A stretch of DNA of 64,000 bases, taken from Takakia lepidozioides. Lineage: Eukaryota > Streptophyta > Takakiopsida > Takakiales > Takakiaceae. How positions within the stretch are numbered: the stretch's first letter is position 1; each line of letters opens with the position of its first letter. This document shows, piece by piece, positions 21,152 to 31,674 of this stretch. The stretch spans positions 32,628,042 through 32,692,041 of the forward strand of contig CM060734.1 in NCBI GenBank assembly GCA_030704615.1, in the 5' to 3' direction. A program made the translations under genes and the position numbers. The notes under the pieces were generated by a model. It worked only from the letters and a program-made list of their open reading frames with translations. It did no database searches and was not told the DNA's origin.

Positions 21152-22629
21152 AGTAACCACTTTTGGCTTCAACTTTTTGCTTTTGCATCTTTATATCCGA
21201 GATTGGAACATGTATAAGTAATGCCACTCTTGAATGGCAGAGGCCTAGCTCTGGAGAAGCACACATTTTGGAACTTGTGATTAATTTTTATTATTTGTTG
21301 CTCAATCCACTTCAAGGTTTTGCAGAAATTTGGGAGGCTTTGCATTGTATGACTGCTGCGTTTCAGCTGGTCATGAATTTATCTGCCATTGTGCTTTGGG
21401 ACACCAAGGGCTTTCAACTCCTAGAAGTGTACTGATTGAGGGAGAGAGAAAAGGGATGACGGGCTTTCTAGTGGAGCAATTTTTCCGGGTGCTGGGGTGG
21501 GCTTTCCTTCCAGTTATGAGCAGCGTGGTATGATGGTTGCAGGTCTTTTTTCATCCAAATAGCCAGGGCAGGTGTTCCTCTTTTCGTTGTGTGTCAGGGA
21601 TCTTGAACAATGTTGACTGGCGAGAGGAGGTATGTGAGCAGCCATCCCCCCGTCTCTTCCATCTCTCCTTAAGGGGCTCTCTCGTTCATAGTTTCTGGCT
21701 ACTCCACGTGGCACTGCATTTTGGCTGTCTTCACTTGTTTATCTTGTACGTCCGTCATTTTCTAAGCAATTCCCTGTCATTTCTACCTACTTGTTCACCC
21801 TTCCCTGGCCAGATTTCAGACCTGCTCTTACAAGGTTTGACAGTCATCATTGTCTTACTTTTTGCACTCTTACAGTGTCAGGCATGCTTATATTATGGAC
21901 ACTATCCTCTTCCACCTTCTGAAAGACCATGTCTCCAGACCCTTGTTGTTAAGCTTGACCTAACTTCACTACTGGAAAGCTTGCATTAAGCGAGTTGTCC
22001 AAGTGTGAGGTTGTGGTCTGTTGCCTGGGTTGGAGTTGTGAAATCGATGTGTATTGCTACCTGGAATATGTGTGGGTTTTAAGGTTACAGTTCAATGGTA
22101 GATTTTAATGATGTATTTGGGTTGAGTTGCTGCAGCACACCCACCAATGGATGCATGTCTTTGTTAACACAGTTCACTTTTAGCCTCATAGTTTTGTATA
22201 CTAGCATATGAAGGGTTAACCCATGGAATCATCACTCTAGTGACCTCCTATGCTACTTTATGCCTGCACCTGTGTTTGGAATGTGCCACCAGTTTGTATC
22301 TGTTAAATCCTCTATGCTATTAAAAATGTGCTAAATGCTAAGTGTGCTGTCGTGGCCTTCTCTAGGGCTTTTGCAATTACCTTTCAGTAGAGATTACAGA
22401 AAATCAACCTGATCTTGGTTGTCAGTGATTTAGTCATCCAGTCGTCTCCAAGTGCTGTTCAGCTACTGAAGAGGGCTTTTCAAAAGAGAATGATCTAAGC
22501 AATCGAGTGGATATCAATGCTGTAGCAAGTAGAGTTAGTGACGTTGGTAAGCATCCACCACTTTTGGTTATTTTACTGTTTTTAGCTTTAGTTCACCATG
22601 AAGCTAATGAGCTTCCTTCTTTTCTTATG
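21152..22629. other. hAT interior, unassigned
   Basis: Open frames such as 21537-21989 have no recognisable motif. This may be intron or 5' leader of the transposase gene, or further captured sequence. Confidence 0.35.
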
Positions 22630-24135
22630 GCATGTGGTGCAAGAGGTAAGGAGGACGAGTAAAGAGGGCCCACCTGCAACCAGGCCCCTTGGTCCATGGT
22701 AATCATTGATCATCATTCTTCTTTTTTTTTTTCTTTTTTTTTTCCTGTTTTCTTTGATGATATACTAAGGGGCTGATAGCCCCTTGCTCCACTATGGTAG
22801 ATTTTACATTGGAGGGAGCACAAGCAAAGAGGGGCCCGCCAACCAGCCCACATTACCCACTGGTAAGTATCTTCCATTTCTTTAAAAAAAATTAATTCTT
22901 GATACAATTGGGGGTTGATAAGATAGCCCCTTTGGCTTCTGTTATAGCAGATTCTGCATGAGAGGGAGGGAGCCCAAAGTAGGGAGGGACCTGCCAACCA
23001 GCCACCATTACCCGCTTGTAACTCCCTTTCATTGAGCTTTATGTTTTTAGTTGTTTAAATTTTTATTAAAAGAGGGGCTGATTAGCCCATTGCTCTTGTG
23101 CTACGGCTGATCGTGCATGGGAGGGAAATGAGGGCAAGTAGGAAGGCTAGCCAACCAGCCCCTCTTGCACCGCACATGTAAGCATCCCCCTTCATTTTTT
23201 CCCCCCGTAAAATTGGTATAGCAAGGGCTGATTAGCCGTTGCTAATGCAGATCACACACAAGAAGGACGTCCAGTGCAAGTAAAAAAGCACGTCAACCAG
23301 CCCCTCTCATCTTGTAGTAAGCCCCCACCCTTTATCTTAGTTTTTTAATGTTATTCTTTCCAATTTGTGGTACAACAAAAGGCTGATTCGCCCTTCCTCA
23401 TAGTGATATGTTGCACTCGGGAAGGGAGCAGAAATAGGAGGTCTCTTGACCCGCCAACCAGCCCCCATTACCTGTGTGTACTTCCCCTTCATTATTCTTT
23501 ATTTTCTTAATTATTTTAAGTTTGTGATATAAGAGGAGCTGATTAGCCCCTTGCTCTTTTGCTATTGTAGATCGTGCATGGGAGGGAAAGAGGGCAAGTA
23601 GGGAGGCCTGCCAACCAACCCCCGTTCCACCACACATGTAAGCATGCCCCTAATTCAATGTTGCATATATTTTTTTTCCCAGAAAATTGGCATAGCAAGG
23701 GGCTGATCAGCCCCCTACTCTGTTGCTATGTAGATCACACACAAGAAGGAGGAGTGCGACGCTAACCAGCCCCCTCATCCTATGGTAAGCCCCCACCCTT
23801 TAATAGCTTAGTTTTTTATTTTATTTTTTCCAATGTGTGGTACAACAGAGGGATGATTTGCTCCTCCTCTCATAATGAAAGTTTGAACTCGGAAAGGGGA
23901 GCACAAATATCAAGAAGGCTTGATAGCCAGCCCCTACCTCTTGTGGACAATCACCCCACTTTAAAGCTTCATAATTTTTAGTTATAACTCTTCATGTTGT
24001 GGTACAACAAGGACTGATTTATTTATATGTGGTGGGGGCATTGCAGATCATCTCCCAAGGCATGAAGTAGCCAAGCCGACCACTGAAGCATAAGACTGGT
24101 CCACCCCCAACTTGCTAGGTAATTTTTGTAATTTG
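22630..24135 (+). repeat. higher-order tandem repeat, about 10 units of 115-160 bp
   Basis: Each unit has the order: T/A-rich lead, GGGGCTGATTAGCCCC-like dyad, GCAGATC or GTAGATC, a purine-rich body (GGGAGGGA), CCAACCAGCCCC, then GTAAGC or similar. Units near 23065, 23206 and 23360 are most like those near 23520, 23680 and 23830, giving a three-unit superrepeat of about 465 bp. Earlier units (22630-23030) are more diverged. The AG before GATC and the GTAAGC at the end look like splice signals around a 65-75 bp mini-exon. Confidence 0.7.
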
Positions 24136-24388
24136 AAAATGTAAATGTACATGTACTAGATAAAAAAAATAACGTAGATCTAAATGTAGGCCATGTATGT
24201 AACATTCAGCTCAATTGGACATAATAAATTGAGCAGTGCGGTGTCTCTCCCCACACTTTCGTTTTGGCCAGCCATATACCATCCCAAACTTTTGTAAATA
24301 TATGAGTTTTGCACAATTATTAAATGTCTTTTGGATTCTTTGTTTGCATTGTTTTTACACAGGAGTTGTTCCACAAGCTTTTTATGTC

Positions 24389-26734
24389 ATGGAGCCCAAT
24401 ATTTTCGATGAACTAGAAAGGGAAGTTGTTCCTGACAGCAATGTTGATAATGAGAGAGCTTTGGTGGAGTGCCATGTTGCGGAGGATGCTCATCATGAAG
24501 CCTCATTTACATCAGCTCATCAAGCCTCGGCTGCAATGTCATCTTCCACAGTTTCGCCATCACACACGGTGTTGGATGTGGAGGCGCAGCTCCTAGTACT
24601 TGAAAAACAACGGGATTTTTGGAAGCCCCACAATCGCACTGCTTCGACATGGGCATTCTATGCAACAAAATACTCTGCTCCAGTGGACATAACAAATCCA
24701 CAACAAATGAGGTGTGTTCTATGTCATCCTGTTGGTGTCACTCCTGCAAGCAAGAAGGGCATTGTGACCTATAATAAAACCAATGGTATCTCTGCCCTTC
24801 GAAAGCATGTGGATCAAGAACATGACATTGTTTTGCGTAGGTGGATTGAGAGGGAAAATGAAGGACCTGAGAAGGCCCGTAGGCAAGCAAAAAAGAGGCC
24901 CGGCCCCACTCCTGGAAACATAGCTTCTTTTTTTGGGAGCTCCACTCCATACAACCAAAATGATGATCAACAGAAGCAGTTCAATGAGGATTTAGTCTTA
25001 TTCATTGCAAATGAGTTGGTTCCACTGTCTTTGGTAGAATCCCCTTGGCTAAGAAGGATGGTGTTGAGGCAAAATCCTCGGATTGTTTTCCCTTCTCGAC
25101 GGACATTGTGAATGAGGCCATTCCAATCTTGGCAGAGAAGACGAAAGAGCGCTACATGTCCCCATCTCTTCAGAGTTGTGCTACTTGCTCCGTGAGTTTT
25201 GATTTGTGGATGTCAAGAGGGGGAACTGACACTTTTGTCATCATAGCGCACTTTATTAATGAACAGTGGGAGCAATGTCATGTAACTCTTGGCATGTTTG
25301 AGACACCTGACACATCTGGGGCTGCCATGGCACATCAAGTCAACAATCTTCTTGTGAAGTATGGCCTCAATACTCGCATTATTGCTTACGTCAAAGATGA
25401 GGGAGGTAACTTGGCCACTTTGACCAATGCTTTGAATTCGGTGGTCTCATGTGCGTGTTTGGGGTTGGATTCTCCATTTGTGGGTAGCTGTTTTGGGCAT
25501 GCAATGTCCAAGTGTTGCTAGTATGCAACAAATGATGCAAAAGTATGCGCAGATATGAGATCGGTTTCTATAAAAAATGCCCAATCAGAGTTGCAAAAAA
25601 CCATTACTTGGACCAAAAAAAGTGGCAAAGGGAGACAAGAATGGGCAAAGGCATGTGTGGACAGCGGCATTCATCCCCGCAAACTGAAGACTCCGGTGAA
25701 GACACGGTTTGCTTCCAAGGTGATCCTCTTCCAAGAGACTTTGGAGTTTAGGCAAGCCATAATCACTTGTTACTCTAGGCAAACCTCATTGGCACTGCAG
25801 TCTCGCATACCAAGTCCACAAGTGTGGGCCATTGCCCAATCAATTTCTACAGTTCTAGGGCCTGTGGTTCATGAGTGCATTATGAATCAATCTGGGGGAT
25901 TTTGGTTGTTGTCCGATGCTCTTAATGCAGCCATTGCCACAACAATTCGCATGCGAGGAAGTAGTGCTGGGGGGGGCTGCAACTGTGGATCATTGCATGG
26001 GGAATTTCTCAACAGAGTTGACATTGTTGGAATGGCGGATGGCTCGAGAGGTGGTATATGTCTTGGAACCATTTTTTTTTTTTTTGGAAGGGTTTCAATC
26101 GCGCAAAGCTCACAATATGCTCGCGCTTATGCTTGACCCACGTTACAAGGGGTTGTCATTGGTATCACAATATGTGGGCAAAGAGCGTGCTTTGCATATT
26201 GTATCCCAATATGATAGTATGGTGTTAGAGCCTCTTTGGTAAAGTGTTTCAAGGTCTTACATCCGGATACTCCGGCCCAATCACAGCCCACTTCTACAAT
26301 GGACGAGATGTCCTTATTTGGTGTGCATGACCACAATGAAGACATGACATTGACAGTGGTGAGAGAACAACTATCACATTTCAGAAGGACGAAGATAAAT
26401 GAGGGTGAGTGCGTGGCTCCTTTGAAATGGTGGAAAGAACATGAGTCTCTCTTTCCATATGTGGGATTTTTGGCACGGCTAATTTGGGCATAGTTGGATC
26501 TCAGATTGAAGCTGAGAGGGTTTTTAGTATTGCAGGTGTCATAACAAACTTGAGACGGTGCAGGTTAAATATTGAAAACCTTGATATGCTTGTGAGTGTA
26601 GTCAAGAATTGGCCAAATGATGCTAGAGTTGGTTGCTTTAGTACTTCCATGAAAGAGTTTTTGGATAGGGAAGAAGTCCTCTTAGATGAGAATGAGGACT
26701 TGATTGCAGAGGCAAACCTCTTTGAGGTAGACTG
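24389..26734 (+). pseudogene. hAT transposase (BED zinc finger, RNase-H-like core, dimerisation domain)
   Basis: ATG at 24389 starts an acidic leader. A BED finger follows near 24640-24850 (STWAFYATKYSAP, MRCVLCHP, ISALRKHVDQEHD: CX2C and HX4H). The RNase-H-fold core is in a second frame (25094-25521: SVSFDLWMSRGGTDTFVII, IAYVKDEGGNLATLTNAL, GSCFGHAMSK). Further pieces run at 25555-26040, 25916-26242 (LALMLDPRYKGLSLV) and 26236-26493. The C-terminal hAT dimerisation block is at 26425-26620 (WWKEHESLFPYVGFLARL, GSQIEAERVFSIAG, RRCRLNIENL). It cuts and pastes hAT ends. Breaks near 25080, 25520, 26030 (poly-T tract), 26240 and 26490 inactivate it. Confidence 0.85.
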
Positions 26735-27244
26735 ATTTGTCTTAGAGACAAATTATTGTTCAACATATTACACTATACTCCTTTGATTGGAGTTTGTTTA
26801 TTTGTCATTTTTATTGAAAATTTCAGTGACATCCCGTGTACTTAGTTTGTTGTATGCTATATTGACAAAGCATCATCCAAAAAACACAAATTTATGTAGT
26901 TTTTTTTAGTTGTGCTTTTGCTGCACCATAAAAGAATTACACGTTTAATTTGTTTTGTATTTTGAATTAAGATCCTTATGTAGTTAGTTTGTTTTAGTTG
27001 TTCTTTGCTACACCGTACGACAACTTATAAAATCTCTGGTTTTCCGTTTTTAATGGAGACCATGCGTATATAACTAGTTATATATACCATAAAAGACAAT
27101 CACAAAAAACATATAAGTTTATTTACTTCTGTTTTACTAATAAATTCCCTGGTTTTAGTTGAAAATTCTCAGTATGACCAATCAGATCAGTTCATCTAAT
27201 TTTCCAGAAGAATAAAAAATTAAAAGAATTTAATATATTTTTAA
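26735..27244. other. 3' part of hAT, AT-rich
   Basis: AT-rich sequence between the transposase stop and the right AACCGG array; possible 3' UTR. No gene. Confidence 0.5.
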
Positions 27245-27450
27245 AAAAGAACCGGAACCTAACCGGGAACCGGTGTTTTTTTTCCAGCAACTAACCGGTA
27301 ACCGGAACCGCCCCCATGTTAAAAAGTCGGAACCTGAACCGGACCGGAACCGCCTTAATAAAAAATAACCGGATCCGGATCCGGAACCGTCTCTTCAAAA
27401 ATTTGTGGAACCGGAACCGAAGGTTCCTTCACAAAGGCAAGAACCGCCCA
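27245..27450. repeat. AACCGG subterminal array, right end of hAT
   Basis: Repeated GAACCGG, AACCGGTAACCGG and GGATCCGGATCCGGAACC words, mirroring 19905-20110. Confidence 0.75.
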
Positions 27451-27464
27451 ACACCGGTTGAGAC

Positions 27465-27875
27465 CCCATCCCTCTCAACCGAACAAGTTGGTGAAGCCTT
27501 TTGGCCCCATATGTTCTTACTGAAGATGAGAAGGTGTTGTTTTTGGAAACGTTGGCTGCAATAAAGGCCCCCACATGTTATGCTGCCACATTCCAGAAAT
27601 ATGTGGCTGACAATAAACTGTCTACGATGAAAACCCATGACTACCATGTAATGATGCAGCAGATTTTACCTCTTTGCAATCGAGGGGTATTGGGAAAGGG
27701 TCCATGGATGGCAATTATGAGGTTTTCTCGAGTCTTCCGAAAAGTGTGTGCGAAGACCATTAATCCAGCTGAGCTACCGGCCTTAAAAGAAGATGTTGCA
27801 ATCACTATGTGTCTACTGGAGAAAGAATTCCCTCCGTCATTTTTTGATGTCATGACTCACTTGTACAATAGCACA
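27465..27875 (+). pseudogene. CACTA TNP2 transposase, continuation after hAT
   Basis: LWLRPHPSQPNKLVKPF continues the frame cut at 19881; a one-base shift near 27500 leads into APYVLTEDEKVLFLETLAA, THDYHVMMQQILPLCNRG, FRKVCAKTINPAELPALKED and LEKEFPPSFFDVMTHL. These are the TNP2 blocks after the catalytic core. The match ends near 27866, where the expected VHLVDELE continuation is missing on this strand but present inverted at 29205. Confidence 0.8.
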
Positions 27876-27881
27876 ACTGGC

Positions 27882-29205
27882 CTAGTACCTCCCATGTGGA
27901 GCTTGCCTTCGCCTTCTACCATTTCGCCTCTGCCTTGTAGGTGCATTCAAGTTGGCAATGGCCAATTCATCTGCCTCACTCAAAGGAACACAAATAGCAG
28001 GCTCAGTCATGATGTTATGAGGAATTTCAGGAGGCACCATGCCTACATAAGTGTCTCCCTCACCCAGTGCCACTTATCGTGAACCACTCGTCGGGATCGA
28101 GGGTCCTTGTGAAGGACCACCTTCCAGTTCCCTCATGAACTTTTTTCATCCGAGAAAAAAACTTGCTCCACCTGACTAGGGAATGTCCAAGGCTGCTCCA
28201 TCCGAGGTAACATACGACTGAAGTCAACCAAGAGAAAGCCATAATCATCTCGTTTCATGGTGGCATTCCGACCCACCATGTGTGACCTCACCCATCTACA
28301 CAAGAACAGAATTGGGCGAAGAATTCCGTAATCCAGTTGAATTATTTCTCTTACAACACCCACATATTCCAATTGGGATAACACTCGTCTGGACACACCT
28401 GCACTGTTTTCGCTTTCCTAATGGAATACTTGAGCAACCCCAGAATCAAATGTCACCGTGTCTGTGGCGCCAGTCCCATCACGTATTGCTCGAAAGTGAT
28501 TGCCGTAAGCATACATGGACTTGAAGCCCAAGGACTGTACTGCTGGTGGTATACATAAATGGCATATGTCCAAATCATAGGACTCGCCTGAACTCACCTT
28601 GCATTGGACAACACCTTCAATCCATTCATGGAATGGAGCCAGTAAGCGCATATCTGTTGGGTATGGAATTTCTCCATTGTGGTGGTCCTGGTCTTGTCCA
28701 CAAAGGAATGCTATTCTGAACTCAGTGCGGGATGCTTCTATGAGTGCCATCTCCTCTTCATAGGCCCTGTCCAAATGAGAATTGCAAATTAGGATTACAG
28801 CTTATACCATTGGCAGAAATGAAACACAAAGGATATGATAAGAAACATACTCAAGGAATGGTTTCATGCAATCTGTGTTGTGCAAAATATAATCGTGTGC
28901 ACTGTCTCGTTCTTGAATGGTGAGGACTCGTACACTTCCCAATCCTTGAACCACCTCCCCACTAACTGAGTCTTCTTCATTAGAGTCCTACACCCTTCGG
29001 CTTGTAGCATGAAATTCAGCCATATACTCAGTTATAAACCCTAGGGCCTCATCCAAAGCATACCCTTCCGCCATGCTCCCTTCAGGTCAGCTCATATTCC
29101 TTACATAGCCTTTTAATGTCTTCATATACCGTTCCATAGGATACATCCAACGGCTAGACACAGGACCACACACCTCCAATTCGTCCACAAGGTGAGAGTA
29201 GCAGA
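27882..29205 (-). pseudogene. inverted C-terminal third of the CACTA TNP2 transposase
   Basis: On the minus strand from 29205: SHLVDELEVCGPVSSRWMYP MERYMKTLKGYVRN, EGSMAEGYALDEALGF, then (28774-28418) SMYAYGNHFRAIRD and VTFDSGVAQVF, (28396-28133) YVGVVREIIQLDYG, YGFLLVDFSRMLP, FPSQVEQVFFSDE, WKVVLHKDPR, ending with a basic tail RRNGRRRRQAPHGRY at 27882. This is exactly the part missing from the plus-strand copy after 27866, so an inversion of about 1.3 kb separated the two. Stops at about 29105 and frameshifts add to the damage. Confidence 0.8.
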
Positions 29206-29422
29206 TGCAATTGAGCATAGGAACTAGTGTGAGAAGTTGAGTTGGGTGTTTCCTAGAACAAATGTAGGCTATTATTGTCAGCTGCTACCAGCAAGGCAAA
29301 GATGTATGCATGATTTGTGCAGAGGCATGGATAGCTGAAGGAGTAGGGATAGAGTGTGGGTCCAGATTCATCCAAGACGGCCACATTTCAAGCACAACAT
29401 TGCCTGTGAAAAGGGAAGATCA
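29206..29422 (+). pseudogene. PDF-exon (OSB-like) joined to PPR, decayed copy
   Basis: 29206-29360 is the reverse complement of the intron preceding the PDF second-half exon at 40228. The exon follows ([14 protein letters not shown], about 29357-29400) and after a deletion runs into PPR repeat sequence. It shows that the PDF-to-PPR junction exists at a second locus. It abuts the inverted transposase end exactly at 29205/29206. Confidence 0.65.
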
Positions 29423-30370
29423 GGTCCATGGTTTCATTGTCAAAGCTGGAATTGTACCTGATGTGATTCTGAAAAATGCCCTCGTGGACATGTATGCCAA
29501 ATGTGGGAGCATCAAGGGCAAGTCTGGCAGCTCTGGGAAAGGGAAGATCAGGTCCATGGTTTCATTGTCAAAGTTGGAATTGTACCTAATGTGATTCTGG
29601 ACAATGCCCTCGTGGACATGTATGCCAAATGTGGGAGCAACAAGGGCAAGCCTGGCAGCTCTGGAAAAGGGAAGATCAGGTCCATGGTTACATTGTCAAA
29701 GCTGGAATTGTACCTGATGTGATTCTGAACAATGCCCTCGTGGACATGTATGCCAAATGTGGGAGCATCAAGGGCAAGCCTGGCAGATCTGGAAAATGGG
29801 AAGAGGTCCATGGTTTCATTGTCAAAGCTGGAATTGTACCTGATGTGATTCTGAACAATGCCCTCGTGGACATGTATGCCAAATGTGGGAGCATCATGGG
29901 AAGAGGTCCATGGCTTCATTGTCAAAGCTGGAATTGTACCTGATGTGATTCTGAACAATGCCCTCGTGGGCATGTATGCCAAATGTGGGAGCATCATGGG
30001 AAGAGGTCCATGGCTTCATTGTCAAAGCTGGAATTGTACCTGATGTGATTCTGAACAATGCCCTCGTGGACATGTATGCCAAATGTGGGAGCATCAAGGG
30101 CAAGCCTGGCAGCTCTGGAAAATGGGAAGAGGTCCATGGTTTCATTGTCAAAGCTGGAATTGTACCTGATGTGATTCTGAACAATGCCCTCGTGGACATG
30201 TATGCCAAATGTGGGAGCATCAAGGGCAAGCCTGGCAGCTCTGGAAAATGAGAAGAGGTCCATGGCTTCATTGTCAAAGCTGGAATTGTACCTGATGTGA
30301 TTCTGAACAATGCCCTCGTGGACATGTATGCCAAATGTGGGAGCATCAAGGATGCGAAGGCAGTTTTCCA
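29423..30370 (+). repeat. PPR-derived tandem array, 8 monomers
   Basis: GGTCCATGG starts monomers at 29423, 29551, 29679, 29805, 29905, 30005, 30131 and 30257. Periods are 128, 128, 126, 100, 100, 126 and 126 bp. Each encodes a partial L plus S PPR motif ([30 protein letters not shown]) and, in the longer monomers, GKPGSSGKW. The 126-bp units keep frame; 128- and 100-bp units shift it, so the array is not a functional PPR protein. The last unit continues into KDAKAVFQ, the normal S motif. Confidence 0.85.
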
Positions 30371-31651
30371 ACACTATGGCTCTTGGAGTGATTTTGACAT
30401 GTACCAGCGAAGGGGAGAAAGTGAGGCCCTTAGCAGACGAGTTGAAAAGCACTAGTTAAAAAGCACTGGCGCTTGATAGGGTGGGGCAAAATTCAGACTA
30501 GGGTGATCATTGATATCCCGGACGCAGTGTAAAAAAGACGGTTGTGAGTGAAGTACACCCGTAAAAAAAAAACCCTGCTGTCTCAAAAAGGGAGCCAGTC
30601 ACAAAGAGCAAGGCACTTTGTCCAAGCTTCTCGACATCTAGCAACAATGTGGACAGGGATGGAGTCAAAGGGAACAATTTTTGTAAGGTGGCGAAGAAAA
30701 CCTTGTCTGAGGATCACTGGATATTTCTCTAGTACAGTTGGACTAGTAGAGATTGAAATCCGTGCTCAGCTCAGCTTTAGACTGTCTCATTGTGAGGGGT
30801 CATGGTTGACTGGACAGAGATTGACATTGCCGGGCTCACAAATCTCTGAGACGACATGTGGTAGTTTTATCTATAGCTTCTCAAAGCAATTGTTGTACAT
30901 TGTTGATTATAGTGTGACATTCTCATAACAATATTGTCGTCAGCTGCATGAGCTGTGCATCTTTTTGGATTGCTGGTTCCTGGAGGGATTATATGTGACA
31001 GGACAGAGGGCAAGTTATAGCCAATAGTTGCAGGCAGTGTTCAATATTGAAGAGAATTCTATGCCTTTCGGTTCTGCCGATCTCCTTCTCATTTTACTTG
31101 AGGTTGTCTATTTTGAGAGCTTTGCTGTTTGGATGAAAATGCATTTTGGCATCAACTTAAAGGGATGGCCTGCACTGGTGGGCATTCAGATTCTAAAACG
31201 AGCTGGCAAAGAAAAACTACAAGTCCCAGAGCCCTCTACATGCAGACCCCATAACCCTAATAACCTTTTTGAACTTTTTAAATTCTCTAAACAAAAGTCT
31301 ATGTGTTATGTCCTCCAGGGCATGTTGAATAGAGGTGGAAGTCATTTCATCCATCCGTCTTCCACCTGGATGGTCAATGTGCCAAGTCATATCCACCTTG
31401 ATGGTCAATGTGCCACGCCATATAGTTGCCCCAAATTCCTGTAGGACATCTCACACTCCATGACTCATGTCAAATGCCCCATATGAACTATCTTGGTCAA
31501 CATCCGTTGACCGTATGGGTGTCATTTGAGTGTGAAATTTGTAACACCATGTGGCTTTTCCTACAATGGTCCAGATCACACATTGCCTCCTCTCATATGG
31601 GTGTAAGAGGAGCCGTTCAAAGTGCCAGGAGTGAACTATGGGTGGTGTTGG
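30371..31651. other. right part of the outer CACTA, unassigned
   Basis: Frames at 30548-30928 and 31028-31444 show no known domain. Near 31440-31640, TCACAC/GTGTGA words recur as in the left subterminal region. Confidence 0.35.
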
Positions 31652-31674
31652 AAAAACCGGTTTCTCTAGTAGTG
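31652..31674 (-). repeat. right terminal inverted repeat of outer CACTA
   Basis: AAAAACCGGTTTCTCTAGTA then GTG; inverted match of 5036-5058. The next bases are AAT, not the TTG seen before the left end. Confidence 0.75.

Larger units (their letters stand above)
19882..27456 (+). mobile_element. hAT transposon inserted in the CACTA transposase gene
   Basis: Left end CAGTGTTGGGCGGTT at 19882 matches the inverted right end at 27456 (CGGTGTTGGGCGGTT) with one difference. GTTGAGAC is duplicated on both sides (19874-19881 and 27457-27464), the 8-bp size of hAT. AACCGG/CCGGTT arrays lie just inside both ends (19905-20110 and 27245-27450), as subterminal transposase sites. Inside are a chimeric host-gene fragment (20131-21151), a higher-order repeat (22630-24135) and a broken BED-finger hAT transposase (24389-26734). 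Insertion is younger than the CACTA transposase it splits. Confidence 0.9.
5036..31674 (+). mobile_element. CACTA (En/Spm) transposon nest, about 26.6 kb
   Basis: The left end (5036) and the reverse complement of the right end (31674) share 23 terminal bases beginning CACTACTAGAGAAACCGG, the CACTA signature at both outer edges. Inside are the two genes expected of an autonomous CACTA: a minus-strand accessory gene (5945-14052) and a plus-strand TNP2-type transposase starting at 17914. The interior was later hit by a second CACTA, a hAT element, LINE pieces and an inversion. Against a single clean element, the flanking trinucleotides differ (TTG left, AAT right), so no target duplication is visible. 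The two ends could belong to separate insertions of one family. Confidence 0.55.

Noticed and set aside
21537-21989. 150-codon hydrophobic frame in the hAT
   Set aside because: No motif; probably intron or leader. Not reported as a gene.
22630-24135. CRISPR-like regularly spaced repeats
   Set aside because: Units are long, diverged, arranged in a superrepeat within a eukaryotic transposon; not CRISPR. The same applies to 32995-33815.
29548-30452. Minus-strand open frames across the PPR tandem array
   Set aside because: Antisense shadows of a repeated monomer; length reflects repetition.
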